A stretch of 64,000 nucleotides of DNA from positions 572,368,577 through 572,432,576 of the forward strand of contig CM060915.1 of assembly GCA_030737875.1 (NCBI GenBank). The letters are read 5' to 3'. This document shows, one piece after another, positions 43,943 to 55,397 of the stretch. A model generated the notes under the pieces. It searched no databases. It was not told where the DNA came from and saw nothing but the letters and a program-made list of their open reading frames with translations. The DNA is from Allium sativum (Eukaryota > Streptophyta > Magnoliopsida > Asparagales > Amaryllidaceae). Within the stretch, counting starts at the first letter, position 1. Each line of letters starts with the position of its first letter. The translations under genes were made by a program, and so were the position numbers.

Positions 43943-45516
43943 TTATGTGGTGGAGTTTGATATGTATATTATTTGGGATTGACGATCAACGATCTCTACC
44001 ATTAAGAAGATATTGTTCCACGTTCACACTGCTTCATTTTTTATTTCCGACAAGTCGAGCGCATCTAACAAACGATCCATTGTACAAAAAGATTAGATTT
44101 GTGCATTGGTTGTGGAGGAAGTTATCTATAATTTTATTTTGTTTAATTTACATTTAATATATATTTTACAAAATTATGCAAGGTCCGTTTGAAATACGGT
44201 TTTTTGCGTTGAATTTGTACATAATATAAAACGTTATAGATTTCACTGGAACTAATTAATCCAAGCAATTTAAAATTTTATAGTTTATTTGTTTACTTAT
44301 TTGTATAAATAATGATACATAAATTCATCAAGAAACAAATAATTAATTATTAAATTAAGTCAAACTTATTTTGAAACATGTATATTTCAAATATTTCATT
44401 CAGATTTTCCACTTTCAGCACCCAAACATTTTTTCATTCAACTAATATTTTTTCCACTCAAATAGCTTATTGGAATGCCACGATCTTTTCATAAACAATG
44501 ATCCCTAACAAAAGTCTAAATATTTTGTTTCCGACCAAGATTTTTTCCTTTCTTTTTAGAATTTGAAAATACCCTAAATAATATCTCATTTTCGATCACT
44601 CATGCCATCATTCCTTTCACAACCATAGATAATCATAATCCCACTAACTTTTTTTTTTTGTATGTATAAAAGGAAATATGCTTTTATAATGAAAACGATG
44701 TTATTTTGATACACATTGAACTTTTTTTGAGATAGATATTTTATATACTGAAAATAAAATTGTACAATTTATAGTACATAAAGAATAAATAAAAATAATA
44801 GTATTAAACGTAATTCTCATTAAAAAATCACCTTATGTTCGCTAAATGCTTACGATCAAAAATAAAAAGTAGAAGTAAAAAAGCATAAATCAAGTAAGAC
44901 TACACAGTTATGATAACTTATCTCATTTTGACATGTAGATTCACTATTACTTCCCCATTGTCAAGCCAAACTTGTTGCTTATACTAAGTGAAAGTACTTG
45001 AGACTTTTCTCATTCGTTTCATTTTCTTACTTTTGCCTTTTGCTGTGATATCTTATTTTTCCATATGGGATTATCAACCACATCAATAGTTGTTGCAGTA
45101 AACTCGAAGAAAAAAAAATCCTTTACAACTCTTATAAAAAAATGTAAATATGTTTGTTTGCTGTACGAAAAATGATGATTGATTCAGAGCATTTGACAAG
45201 CATAAAAGATTTTTTTTTCTTACATTTCTTATATAAAAATGATGATCAATTCACTGCTATTTTTTCATATAAGATTTTTTTTATTTTTTTATTATTATTT
45301 TTTGTTGGTGTGAACGAAACACTCAGTGTTCCGTTTTGATTTCCTCCATCAGTCGATAGTGTTTTGTTTACACAAGCTACTACTCAAGCATAAAAGTAAC
45401 AGAACATATCAGATCTGACTGTTTGCTTAACACGCAAATGGCTGTCACCTGTTATAGAATCTCCAGTAGCAAACAAACATCTGTGGTGTATAAAAAAAAG
45501 TACAAAGGGTCTGGAC
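43943..45516. other. AT-rich intergenic DNA
   Basis: No supported gene or repeat. Long T and A runs near 44650-44660 and 45210-45310. Confidence 0.5.
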
Positions 45517-45882
45517 CTAGTACAGAGATCTAATGTATGAATGTGATTGTAGTGCCTGAATTTGTGCTGATCTCAGATCATCATACCTGTTCTTTTCTTT
45601 GCCCACGTACTCTTTTTCCTCCTCACCACCCATTGCAGCTACCTTAATTCTGCTCACCAAGTTGACAAATACCGTCTTTATCCTTTTCATTATGCTTTTG
45701 GCTTTCATCCGCCGTAACTTCTGAAATTTCAAAGGTGTTTTCATCTTCCAAAATCGTCGTTTTTTGCCTAACTGAACTGAAGGGACATGCTGTCGCCAAC
45801 GAAGGATTCTCTTTGCTTCTGATTTTGATGATTTATTTGCCTTCTTCCAGTATCCTTTCAGACCTTTGTTGTAGACTTCCAT
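45517..45882 (-). CDS. Small basic plant protein of unknown function
   Basis: A single-exon ORF of 121 codons in lower-copy DNA. It starts MEVYNKGLKGYWKKANK. It has a basic middle (KKRRFWKMKTPLKFQKLRR) followed by a possible amphipathic helix (IKTVFVNLVSRIKVAAMG) and an acidic-to-neutral C-terminus ending IRSLY. The KGYW and RRFW...K.K...L motifs recall a family of short uncharacterised angiosperm proteins, from memory and not checked. The ATG context aaagATGGAA is good for plants, and ttattataaac lies about 40 bases upstream on the minus strand as a possible TATA box. No signal peptide is visible. It is the best candidate host gene in the window. Confidence 0.5.
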   Translation of the reverse strand: MEVYNKGLKGYWKKANKSSKSEAKRILRWRQHVPSVQLGKKRRFWKMKTPLKFQKLRRMKAKSIMKRIKTVFVNLVSRIKVAAMGGEEEKEYVGKEKNRYDDLRSAQIQALQSHSYIRSLY

Positions 45883-45914
45883 CTTTATATTCCCTTTCTT
45901 AGCACTAGTTACTG

Positions 45915-45928
45915 GGTTTATAATAAAT
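45915..45928 (-). promoter_or_regulatory. Possible TATA box of the 121-aa gene
   Basis: On the minus strand tttattataaaccc lies about 35-45 bases before the ATG. If used, the 5' leader would be very short. Confidence 0.3.
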
Positions 45929-46234
45929 CAGGGAGCTAATTTTGTTTCGTATATAATAGCTGTTTATGTGATATTGCAACGCTTTTAGCTTTTATTCGGA
46001 AGAATGGAACAAGAAGGGCTTGTCTTCATGCACTTAACATGGTTTATAGGCAGGAGCAAGAAGAATTAGAGGGGATGAACCAGAGAGAAAGATCTTGTTA
46101 ACAGAATGAACTTCATGAAAAGAGGTCAGTATAGTCAGTATAGGATGTAGATCCATCATTCAAATATTTTGTACATTCATTTCTGCATATGCAATGAACA
46201 TGTCTTTTAAAAATATAGCTCTTCCCTTCTAACT

Positions 46235-46370
46235 ATAATTTATATTTCAAAAAGATATCTTTAAACTTCTTCCATTATAATGTTATATAACTGTACAAAT
46301 ATATAATTTATATTTCAAAAAGATATCTTTAAACTTCTTCCATTATAATGTTATATAACTGTACAAATAA
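46235..46370. repeat. Perfect 68-bp tandem duplication
   Basis: ataatttatatttcaaaaag...gtacaaata occurs at 46235-46302 and again at 46303-46370 with no difference seen, implying a recent slippage or template-switch event. Confidence 0.85.
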
Positions 46371-46620
46371 CTGATTAATAATATCAAATAGCTTTACATA
46401 TTAGGACAAGAATATGTGATATTATAAATGGACACACGAATTGTCATTACAGCTGATGAGGCATTTAGAAGTTACCTGAATCTAAGCACTCCCAACAGTT
46501 ACCAGATGAAGTAAAATAGGAGACTCGACACTCGAAATCGTTCCAGCAGAGTGAGGATCGATGTGGGAAGAGAAAGAAAGCGACGACGATTGCCATTTCA
46601 GTTTGAAAGTGGTGATCGCT

Positions 46621-46721
46621 AAATGGTTTTCTGAAAACCGTTTAACATTTAAATGGTTTTCAGAAGATCGCATATGATTCACTTTTTTTTAAGCCTAAAC
46701 GGTTTTCTGAAAACCGTTTAG
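46621..46721. repeat. Repeated perfect palindrome
   Basis: ctaaacggttttc and gaaaaccgtttag (46695-46707, 46709-46721) form 13-bp arms around one T. A diverged version (aaatggttttc t gaaaaccgttt) lies at 46621-46643 and a half copy at 46650-46662. Confidence 0.75.
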
Positions 46722-46738
46722 ACCTTAAACTCATATAT

Positions 46739-47238
46739 TGTTAGGATTGCCTCGCATGTTATTAAAGAGGAATGACAGGTTGGAATTAATAGTCCCACAT
46801 CATGGAATAAATTGAAGGAGTTGATTACAAATATGAGTTGGTAGGCACGTAACATCAGGGATCCCTTTTGTTATATGGGAGTTGCGTGCCAGCTCATATG
46901 CGTGCAAGGAAAGGGAGCTTTGTTCCGACCATCATTACATAACAATGGTATCAAAGCCAAAGGTTATGGACTGGGTCATACAGGTAAGGCAGTGCTCTCA
47001 AAATATACTCGTAGGATGCGAGTCAAAGTGGAGACTGTTAGGATTGTCTCGCATGTTGTTAAAGAGGAATGACGGGTTGGAATTAATAGTCTCACATCAT
47101 GAAATAAATTGAAGGAGTTGAGTACAAATATGAGTTGGTAGACACGTAACATCAGGAATTCCTTTTGTTATATGGGAGTTGCGTGCCAGCTCATATGCGT
47201 GCAAGGAAAGGGAGCTTTGTTCCGACCATCATTACATA

Positions 47239-47241
<3 letters not shown>
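46739..47241 (+). mobile_element. TRIM (terminal-repeat retrotransposon in miniature), complete
   Basis: Two 206-bp direct repeats, 46739-46944 and 47036-47241, begin TGTTAGGATTG and end ATTACATAACA. Between them lie only 91 bp, opening with TGGTATCAAAGCC (46946-46958), a tRNA-Met-type primer site, and closing with the purine tract agtcaaagtggagac (47021-47035) against the second LTR. All retrotransposon signals but no coding capacity define a TRIM. By eye the LTRs differ at roughly ten positions. The 3' flank has expanded into a TA run, so the target duplication is unclear. Confidence 0.88.

Positions 47242-47243
<2 letters not shown>

Positions 47244-47277
<34 letters not shown>
47244..47277. 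repeat. TA microsatellite
   Basis: A run of TA dinucleotides directly after the TRIM. Confidence 0.9.
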
Positions 47278-47279
<2 letters not shown>

Positions 47280-47489
47280 CGACTACATGAACATAAAAGT
47301 TTGACACAAATCAGAAGACATAAAATCTCAGTCACATGATTAATTTGTCTTTATGTAAGGGGTGCAAATTGTAGGGTAATCTTATGGTTCAGATTTTTTG
47401 TCCCTCAATTTGTGTCAAACATTTGTATGTATGTGTGTGTGTGTATATATAATATTAAGAGCTCCCAATTAGTGCAACACTCTTCTATC

Positions 47490-48064
47490 TAGGACTGTCA
47501 ATGAATACCCCAAAAATCCGATATCCGTCCGAATTCATATTCGAAATATCCGTTATCCGACATTTTCCGAAAAGTGGATACAGATATCTGATATCCGAAA
47601 AGCTTTTCAGATATGGATATGTTTATAATGGTATCCGTATCCGAAAAATATCCGTTCGACTAATTGATGTAATATATATTACTCAAAACAGAAAAATAGA
47701 GTTAATAATTATTTTGTAACTACCATGATATAAATTTTTGTCCATTTATAGTGAAAAATGGTGGTTTAGTGTTTAATTTTGGAATATTTTTTGGTATACC
47801 TATGGATATTAGTAAAAAAAATAATGTTTTATCATCACATTTCTTTATTTTCTGGTTTTTACAAACATTAGTATAAAATTATTTTATGTTGGTCCAAACT
47901 TTTTTATTTATACTCTTAATTTTATTAATTACAGGCGGGACGGATAAATATCCGATATACGTCCGTATCCGAAAATTAAGCGGATACAAATATCTGATAT
48001 CCGAAAATTAAACGGATACGGATATGGCATTATCCGTATCAGAAAGCATACGCTGATAGCCGTA
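47490..48064. mobile_element. hAT-type MITE with 8-bp target duplication
   Basis: Left end TAGGACTGTCAATGAATAC and right end ...ATACGCTGATAGCCGTA are imperfect inverted repeats of the TAGGRCTGTCAAT type. The flanks cttctatc (47482-47489) and cttttatc (48065-48072) match at 7 of 8 bases, the duplication length of hAT elements. Both subterminal zones are full of atccgtatccg / cggatac words. 575 bp, no transposase. Confidence 0.7.
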
Positions 48065-48072
48065 CTTTTATC

Positions 48073-48230
48073 TCTCCAATTTTCGGCTACACAATATTCT
48101 TTCTCTCTCCTCCTACCAACTCTCTCCCCACCCTCACTAACCTTTTTAATTATAAATTCTTGGCTATCCTACGGATGCAAAAAGGTGCCAAGAAAAAAGG
48201 GATGACAAATAACCCTCCTTATATATACAT

Positions 48231-48279
<49 letters not shown>

Positions 48280-48723
48280 GCAGGTTCTATGGCACCTCGA
48301 ATAGCGAAGCACTGCTTTGGTCTCCCTATTTTCCACCATACATTCTACCTCTCTGTCCTCCACTAATTCTCTCACCTCACTAATAAGGGTGCGTTTGGCG
48401 CAAGTTGACAGCGGAGTACTATAGCGGAGAACTGGAGTTAGAGGAGAATACATTTGGAGCGTTAAGATATTAACGATGTGTTAGTAGAATAGAAAAATTA
48501 TAAATTACTCCAATTCAGTTCGAACCAACTCCATTTCGTAGAGCACTTCGACACGATAGCAACGCAAAAAACAACGTTTCAAACGGGTCTCGTTCCCACA
48601 AGATATCAATTTTTAAAATCTATAAATCAGTAAAATTAACTAATTAAATAACATAATTAATCAAACGGATCCATTCAGCCCATAATGCACCAAAATCAAG
48701 TCGTAGAGGTGTAGCAGAACTCT

Positions 48724-48802
<79 letters not shown>
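48073..48802. repeat. Low-complexity interval with two TA microsatellites
   Basis: TA runs at 48242-48278 and 48726-48802 (the latter with a TG core). The stretch between (aagggtgcgtttggcg at about 48385) looks like the left end of another MITE, but no right end was found. Confidence 0.6.
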
Positions 48803-49194
48803 GGGAGCGTTCCGGGGAATCCCTGTTTTGTAACACCCCTTTAGCACCTTTATCTTACCGTGAGCTACACTAATCTAAATCCAACAAGATTTTGTAGATG
48901 TTCAATCCAAGTATATAATATCATGTATTCAAAATTTGAGCTTATTCCGACATTCGTAGCATTTTCAAAATCTTAGCTCAATTATTCTCCATTCAGATAT
49001 TTATTCGAACCATTAAAGTTAAACATCAAATATATTATTCTATAAATGTTGGAACGAGCACAAATTTTAGACAGATGATAATATATATGTGGATTGAACA
49101 TCTACAAAATCTTGTTGGATTTGGATTAGTGTAGTTCATGGTAGGTTAGGGGTGCTAAAAGTGTGGTGCAAAACAAGGGTTCCCCGGAATACGT
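48803..49194. mobile_element. Mutator-like MITE with ~115-bp terminal inverted repeats
   Basis: The left arm (gggagcgttccggggaatccctgttttg..., to about 48930) is mirrored by the right arm from about 49075 to 49194, including the shared core ccaacaagattttgtagatg. Long terminal inverted repeats and a short AT-rich centre fit a Mutator-like MITE. Flanking TA repeats hide any target duplication. Confidence 0.7.
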
Positions 49195-50593
49195 ATATAC
49201 AAACATACATTTTTTTAAAGTGTTACATACAAGAAAATTGGTTCATTTTTATTATCTAATAAAAGCAGTACAAAGGAAGGTTAGCATACTAACCATTACA
49301 AAACAAAAGCCAAAAAAAAAAAGGAAATACAAGAATGTATAATGCTAAAAACTTAAAACATGCCCATGATGAGGCCTATCCCGCTTGGTGCAACCCATTG
49401 CACCTCACTTGAGCCACTTGCTCCAACTTGTACGCATCTCCAAATGCACAACTTATTGCAATCCGGCTATACTTAACCTCAGAAATAAAATAGGCGTCCA
49501 TTTCTTTGTATTGAATTCAAAAAATACATTAGTCTAAAAAACTGTAGAACACACGTATGTAGAAAACTTATCCCTTCAATATCCAGTCCATTAGTATTTC
49601 ATTAACAAAGTCGTCCGCTCACTTTGTCAAGCCAAAGACAGACCTTTAAAACATCCCATGATCTCAAGTAAACTTCCTTTGAACAGATGTAAATGGCACC
49701 AGAAATAATAAAGAACTTCTACATGTAGAAACATCCAAAAGAATCGCTTAAACAAATGTAAAGAGCTTGCAGAATTGAATTGATAAAACAGTTCAAATCC
49801 CTTCACAAACAGCTAAAAATTGGCTATACCCTATCAACTGTTTCCCATACTCATAGAAGGGTACACAGAAGTAGAAGAACAGTAATAGTATCAGCCCATT
49901 CATAGATGTAAAGTGCCGGATTCAAATATATAATCTGTAGATTTCATTTAAACGAGGAACATAATCTTCATCTAATCCAAGCATCAAATCCTTAAATAAA
50001 TCAGCAATGAGGGATATTTGCTCATTGGGACATCAAGGTACTAGAAAAGTCAAAAGGTGTAGAATTATACATCTAGGTACTGGAATCCATGAAGTGAACA
50101 GAGAAATCAAGCTACTCTGCTTCCACAGCTTTCAACAGTTGCACAGAAATGAAAACCAGATCGTATATAAAGACTATCCCCATGGCATGCAAAAATCAGC
50201 TGGTAACTACATAATTAGGTGAACTTGATTATGAGCATTCATTAACACATTTAAAGATAAAAACCAACACTATTATAATATGGGTAATCTGCCCAAAAAG
50301 TCTGAATCTGACTCCATAATCACTAAGAACCCAAAGAACATTAGCTCATGTCATCAAACAAAGCACTCCAAACCAAATTCTGCATCAGTATGCGAAATGT
50401 ATCAGACCTACCAGATAAAACTTGATAGGCATCCCAGTATGCAACTTTCTGATCTAATATAAACAGATAAAAAACCACCCAAATCGTAGGCAATATTCTT
50501 TAGGAAACTAAACAAAATCAACCCACAATTTTCGTTATGAAAATGATGAAAAACCAGCAGATCGGTTATGAGGAGTCGGAAGTGAACTTACAC
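49195..50593. other. Intergenic DNA, no feature recognised
   Basis: Moderately AT-rich with no long ORF on either strand. If the minus-strand exon at 50594-50641 is real, this would be downstream intron. Confidence 0.4.
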
Positions 50594-51060
50594 TTATGTC
50601 GGCGATGCTAGATCCCAACTCCCCCAGTGGCTTGATCGCCTATTTCCAAACAGATTTGCATCTGAAATAGGATGGATCTGCAATTAAATACGATGCAAAG
50701 ATCTGAGGCAGCTTGATCTGATAATACATAGATCTGGAATAGTAGGATGATGCGACGATCTGGAAAATTCTGTTGAAGTTATGGAGAACCACATCCGTGT
50801 TTGGTGATGATGAATCAGATTTAGGGAATATGAAGCAGATCTTGGATCTGGCTTTTTTTGTGGAAATGAAATTAAAAAATATTTGGCTTATCAACGAAAA
50901 ATTGATTCGTTGAAGGTTACCTACAGATCGCAAGCGATCTGAAATCATTAGAGGAAATCGATTAGAGGTGATGTATGAAAATAGAATTAGGGCTCACGCA
51001 TAGCGAGAGCAGGCGACGAAAATCGCCTATCGCCATTAACAAGCCCTTTGTATTTCCTCT
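50594..51060 (-). other. Possible 5' end of a host gene (minus strand)
   Basis: On the minus strand, gcttgttaATGGCGATAGG opens a short frame, atctgtag|gtaacc could be a donor, and a 48-nt exon candidate (50641-50594) lies between an ag acceptor (ttggaaatag) and a strong donor gtaagt, reading AIKPLGELGSSIADIS. The dense splice-like signals and the agccctaatt leader look genic, but no continuing exon was found further left and no protein family is recognised. Confidence 0.25.
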
Positions 51061-51286
51061 CTCTCACTCTCTCTACACACACACAGGGTTATATGGCACC
51101 CCTCTTTCCTAGTACCTCTTTTGCACCCGAACAAGAGCCATACATTTATAATTAAATAAGTCCGGGGAGAGAGAAACGAGAGTATATGGTGGGAATCAGG
51201 GGCTATAGGGGGTGCTGAACTATTTGGGGGTGCTATTGATTCTATCTCTCTCCCTCTCTCTCTTTATATATATAGACACACACACA

Positions 51287-51398
51287 CACTATAAGAAAAA
51301 GTAGAATAGAAATCATAGTTTTAACATCGCTTGCAATCTCAGCCGATGTTAAAACGATTTTGAACATCGTCAAAAAGAAAACTGATGTTGTTGGTTTC
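51287..51398 (+). mobile_element. CACTA element terminus, truncated
   Basis: CACTATAAGAAAAAGTAG at 51287 is a typical CACTA end. It is followed by acatcg / cgatgt subterminal words (51324-51386) and cut at 51399 by a family X LTR. Confidence 0.6.
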
Positions 51399-54325
51399 TG
51401 TAATAGCCCGAATTTCCGTACCCTTTTGAATTGACTAATAACACCACGTACAACCCAAATTGCACAGAAATACAAATCATTAGTAGAAACAAGTTAGAGG
51501 ATGAGAAATATAGAGAAAGAAAAATTAAAATAAAAGAAAACGAAAACACAAATTTCACGGCGGAACGAATAAAATATATTATATAACATAACTTTTGAAA
51601 TACAAATCAGTATCTGTATATACATACCATCATCAGAGCACAATAGTTATTAATGGAACAGTTATAAACACCTGTTTCCAGATACCGACATAATGCACAG
51701 CGGAATATATGATAGTCTATAGCTAACTGGGAAGCCTCCTGCTTTAAGCTACTCCAAGTAATTCTGAAAAATCCTGACCACTTGACTGCCCGTACAAATT
51801 TGGGCACCCAAGAGTTTAGGGTAAAACAAAACAAAATAAACTTTGGGTCAGTCATGGGACTGGTGTGAGTAAACTCCAACCATTTGATTTAACTTTCAAA
51901 ATCCTTTCGAAAGAAATGATAATCGTAAGACCGATCCACACATAAACATGGATGGTTTTTACCTTACGATAACTAAAAATATTTTTGATATCAAATCCGG
52001 TGATATTATAATAGTGTCTACATCAAATAAATAGAAATCTAGCGGAACGCTTGCATCTCACGCTCCATATATAATATAAAATCAAAAACCGCAGGGCGCC
52101 TATTGGATATTGGATTCCGACTATGACAAGGTATGGAACCACCTTCCAATTAGTGTACTCTAGAGGGAATACACCGGGATTCAAGAAGAATATCCTGCAA
52201 CCCGGCCACACATGGCTGGCCACTCATTTAACTTCAGTGTACCGAACATATTATAACCAACGGTTGTGATCAACAACCATTGCCAAAAGCATACAGCAGC
52301 GAATAGAATAAGAAGCAAATGAATTTTCTCTAGATCAGGTGATAATACTCCTAATGGGAATGACCCACTTGGCCATGCTGCCTACTCCATTTCTGTCATT
52401 TCCCGGGTAATGAAGCTTGAGGTCACGATTATCTTTTTAGAACATCTTTCCACCAATTACTCTGAATGCCACATTGTCAGATCCGTCTATATATGTTGTC
52501 CTGGGACCAAACAAACCGAAGACACCATTCTATTAATCCATCTTGGGCAATTTCTACCTAAGATTATCAAAACAGCCCTTGCACTTTACTCCGTCTTCAA
52601 TCATTTTCAACATAAGTTGATTCGTAATGCTTATGCCCATATGGAGTGGTTTCCAGATATGTAGTCTGATTCCAGTCTCTCCGTATTGACAACGGAGGCA
52701 TAAATAAACTAAACTTTGATAGCCGGTGATTTAACTATCAAAGGAAACATCCATACAACCAATGATCATATTTCCAAATGGAAATTTTATCAATCAACCA
52801 TCAAAAAATCCTGGCCCCTAAATTTATTTTGGATTAAATTATCGTTTCCTAATTTCACAAACTCCTTATTTTCCATATTGAATAAAATATATTTCGTTAA
52901 TGTCAGAAAACATTTCCAACTCTTTACAACTCTTGTTTCTTATATTTAGAAAATATACGTTATTAACATTGGAAAACATTTCCAATTTCCATCTCTCAAC
53001 TTCCCATTAACCAAATCATTTCATTTTCTATTTTTAGATAACATCTTTAATTCTATTTGGAAAACGTTTCCAAAATCCTTTTAAATTAAACCGATGTTAT
53101 ATAAAACATCGTTATTATAACTCGACTCATTAATCCTTCATTAACTAACGATATCACTAACAAATCCTTGCTATCGAACCTTAACCTTTCCTCTGTTAGT
53201 CATGCAGTCAGTCAACTTGGGGTATAATTATCTCTCAAACCTTAACTGAACAACATTCTGAGCTTTGAAATAATCAAGGTTCACCACTTTAAATTCCATC
53301 GAAAACCTTACTTACCGAAACTCTTGGATTCAATTTAAGAATCTACTTATTTTACGGAAAACATTTATTTTTACAATTGCGTTAAATCCCTGCTTCCGAA
53401 ATATTTATATTTAAAATATAACTTTAATTCATTAATTTGAATAAATAAATAAATAATAATTAAGTCTTGATTTAAAACGAAAAGTAAAAAGTACCTCCCT
53501 GAATTCAGATTTCAATAAATCTCTTTCGAATATTCCATATTCGATTTGTATTCTGAACTTCGTAATTTATCACCATTTTAGGTTAATTCAAATTCTAAAT
53601 TTACCTTTGAATTTATCCTTTCCAAATCCTTATCAAAATCCTTTATAATAATTCCTGTCTACAAAATGTTATCACAATTTATTTTATATTACGAATTTTG
53701 GAATAAAACTCATCGTTTTGTTTTGAAATGATTAACCATTTCCCTTTTCTCATTTAAATTCCAATTTGGATTCATATGTCAAATTTGAATTTCCTTTATA
53801 GATATTTCATATGCAAAATATTTACTTCCAAAACGTTGCTCGCTTTCAAATATGAATATCATTCCTTAGTAGGAATCTAGACTCGTTTATCAACTCATTT
53901 TGATTTTTATTTGGAAATATTATTTCAGGTTCAAATCGAGTTACTTTATAAATCCACATCATTTTTATATATTTCATTTATAAAACGACTACTAACACCT
54001 TTCAATTTATATCAAACAATTCAAATTCACTTTTTACCATATTCATAAACTATACATTTCATAACTTCTGAAATCAACTTTATTTGATTCCCCTAAATTT
54101 CGTCTCATTTACTAATTCTAATAATATTAAATTATTTAAATAAGATTTCAAAATCTAAATTCTCTACGTTAACTTCTATTGGTAGAATTATTCAAGTAAA
54201 AATTTTGTTTTTATTTGAGCTATTTATAATCATGTCTTTATATGTTTCTTAAAACTGCTAAGTATAAAACCAGTTACAAATATCGGCTTCAGAACCAATT
54301 TCTCTTGTCCCATATAAATTCCAAC

Positions 54326-54377
<52 letters not shown>

Positions 54378-55397
54378 ATATTCAATTTATCCAATGGCTA
54401 ATATTTTACTCAATATATAACCGTTGTTTATTTGTTAAAACAAGTTCCTATTTTTAAGTTATTTCGAAGTTAAGTTTCTATTTTGAAATAAATTCCTTTT
54501 CTTAATTCCGAATTTCTTTTCTATATTCTAAAATATTTTACGGTATTTAGATATCAAAATCCTAGGGCTAGGGTAATTCATACACAACATAATTAATCGC
54601 TGATCATATATCCCATATATCACAATAAATAAATAAATCATTAAATAAAATATTGAAGAATCCAGTTGGATCCCTCCAACCTATTTCCCAACATCCGCAG
54701 ACGTTAATTGACATCAATATTATTAATTTCACATCAGTATGAAATATCATGGTGAACTGAATTAATAATTGATCAATGATATAATTATATCAACCATTTT
54801 AACCAATTTTATCAACCATTCATTCAAACAACCACCACATAGTATAAAATTACTAGAAATAAATTTAAAACTCATTTATACAAAAATATAAATGAGCCAG
54901 AGTTAGTGAGTTTACTTACATTCGTCAGTAATCGTTGAATAATGATTGGTTTCTGATTAATAGAATAAGACGTTTTAACTTGCTAAAAATTCCAACGAGC
55001 TCCAAATCGCTCCAACCCAGTTTGTACGTGTAGCCTCCATCCACACGATATTAATTGATCTTGTTTTGTTGAATTTGGTTAACATATGGGAAAGTTATCA
55101 ATTTTATAAATTTATGATTTAATTTATATAACCTAATTGTCTAAATAATTACTAATTATGGTTAATACCTCATAATCCCGTTTATACGCTGCTAAACACG
55201 TCATCACCATCATCTTCTCACGTGAGCTCATGCTGCCGCCCCATTACCATATATTTCCTTCCACCGTCGTACCTTCTATGCACCACCATTCTGCAAACAA
55301 AAACCACCGCTAACCTCACTCTTCCGAGCTCTCCAATCCCGTCACTACAGTCTCCATCCCGCAAGCCCTTTGCCTACCGCGGTTCCCAGACCCATCT
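51399..55397 (-). mobile_element. Family X LTR fragment f (reverse orientation, 3' part)
   Basis: Read on the minus strand it ends ...TTCGGGCTATTACA at 51399, matching the right LTR end at 39039. The mirrored ctcacaccagtc...ctgaccc...ctcttgggtgccc block at 51730-51860 matches 38655-38715. A GC-rich island occupies 55200-55390, at the family's usual place. The remaining LTR start is missing because copy e is inserted or joined at 55398. A TA/TG microsatellite lies at 54329-54379. Confidence 0.7.
54329..54379. repeat. TA-TG compound microsatellite
   Basis: TA run followed by a TG run, inside LTR fragment f. Confidence 0.9.

Noticed and set aside
46739..47241. Cassandra-type TRIM (5S rRNA in the LTR)
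   Set aside because: No 5S rRNA-like promoter boxes found in the 206-bp LTRs.
48385..48730. MITE-like left end aagggtgcgtttggcg
   Set aside because: No matching right end or target duplication found.
51083..51240. Possible MITE with ggcacccct / gggggtgct ends
   Set aside because: Inverted similarity is short and patchy; could not define ends or a target duplication.
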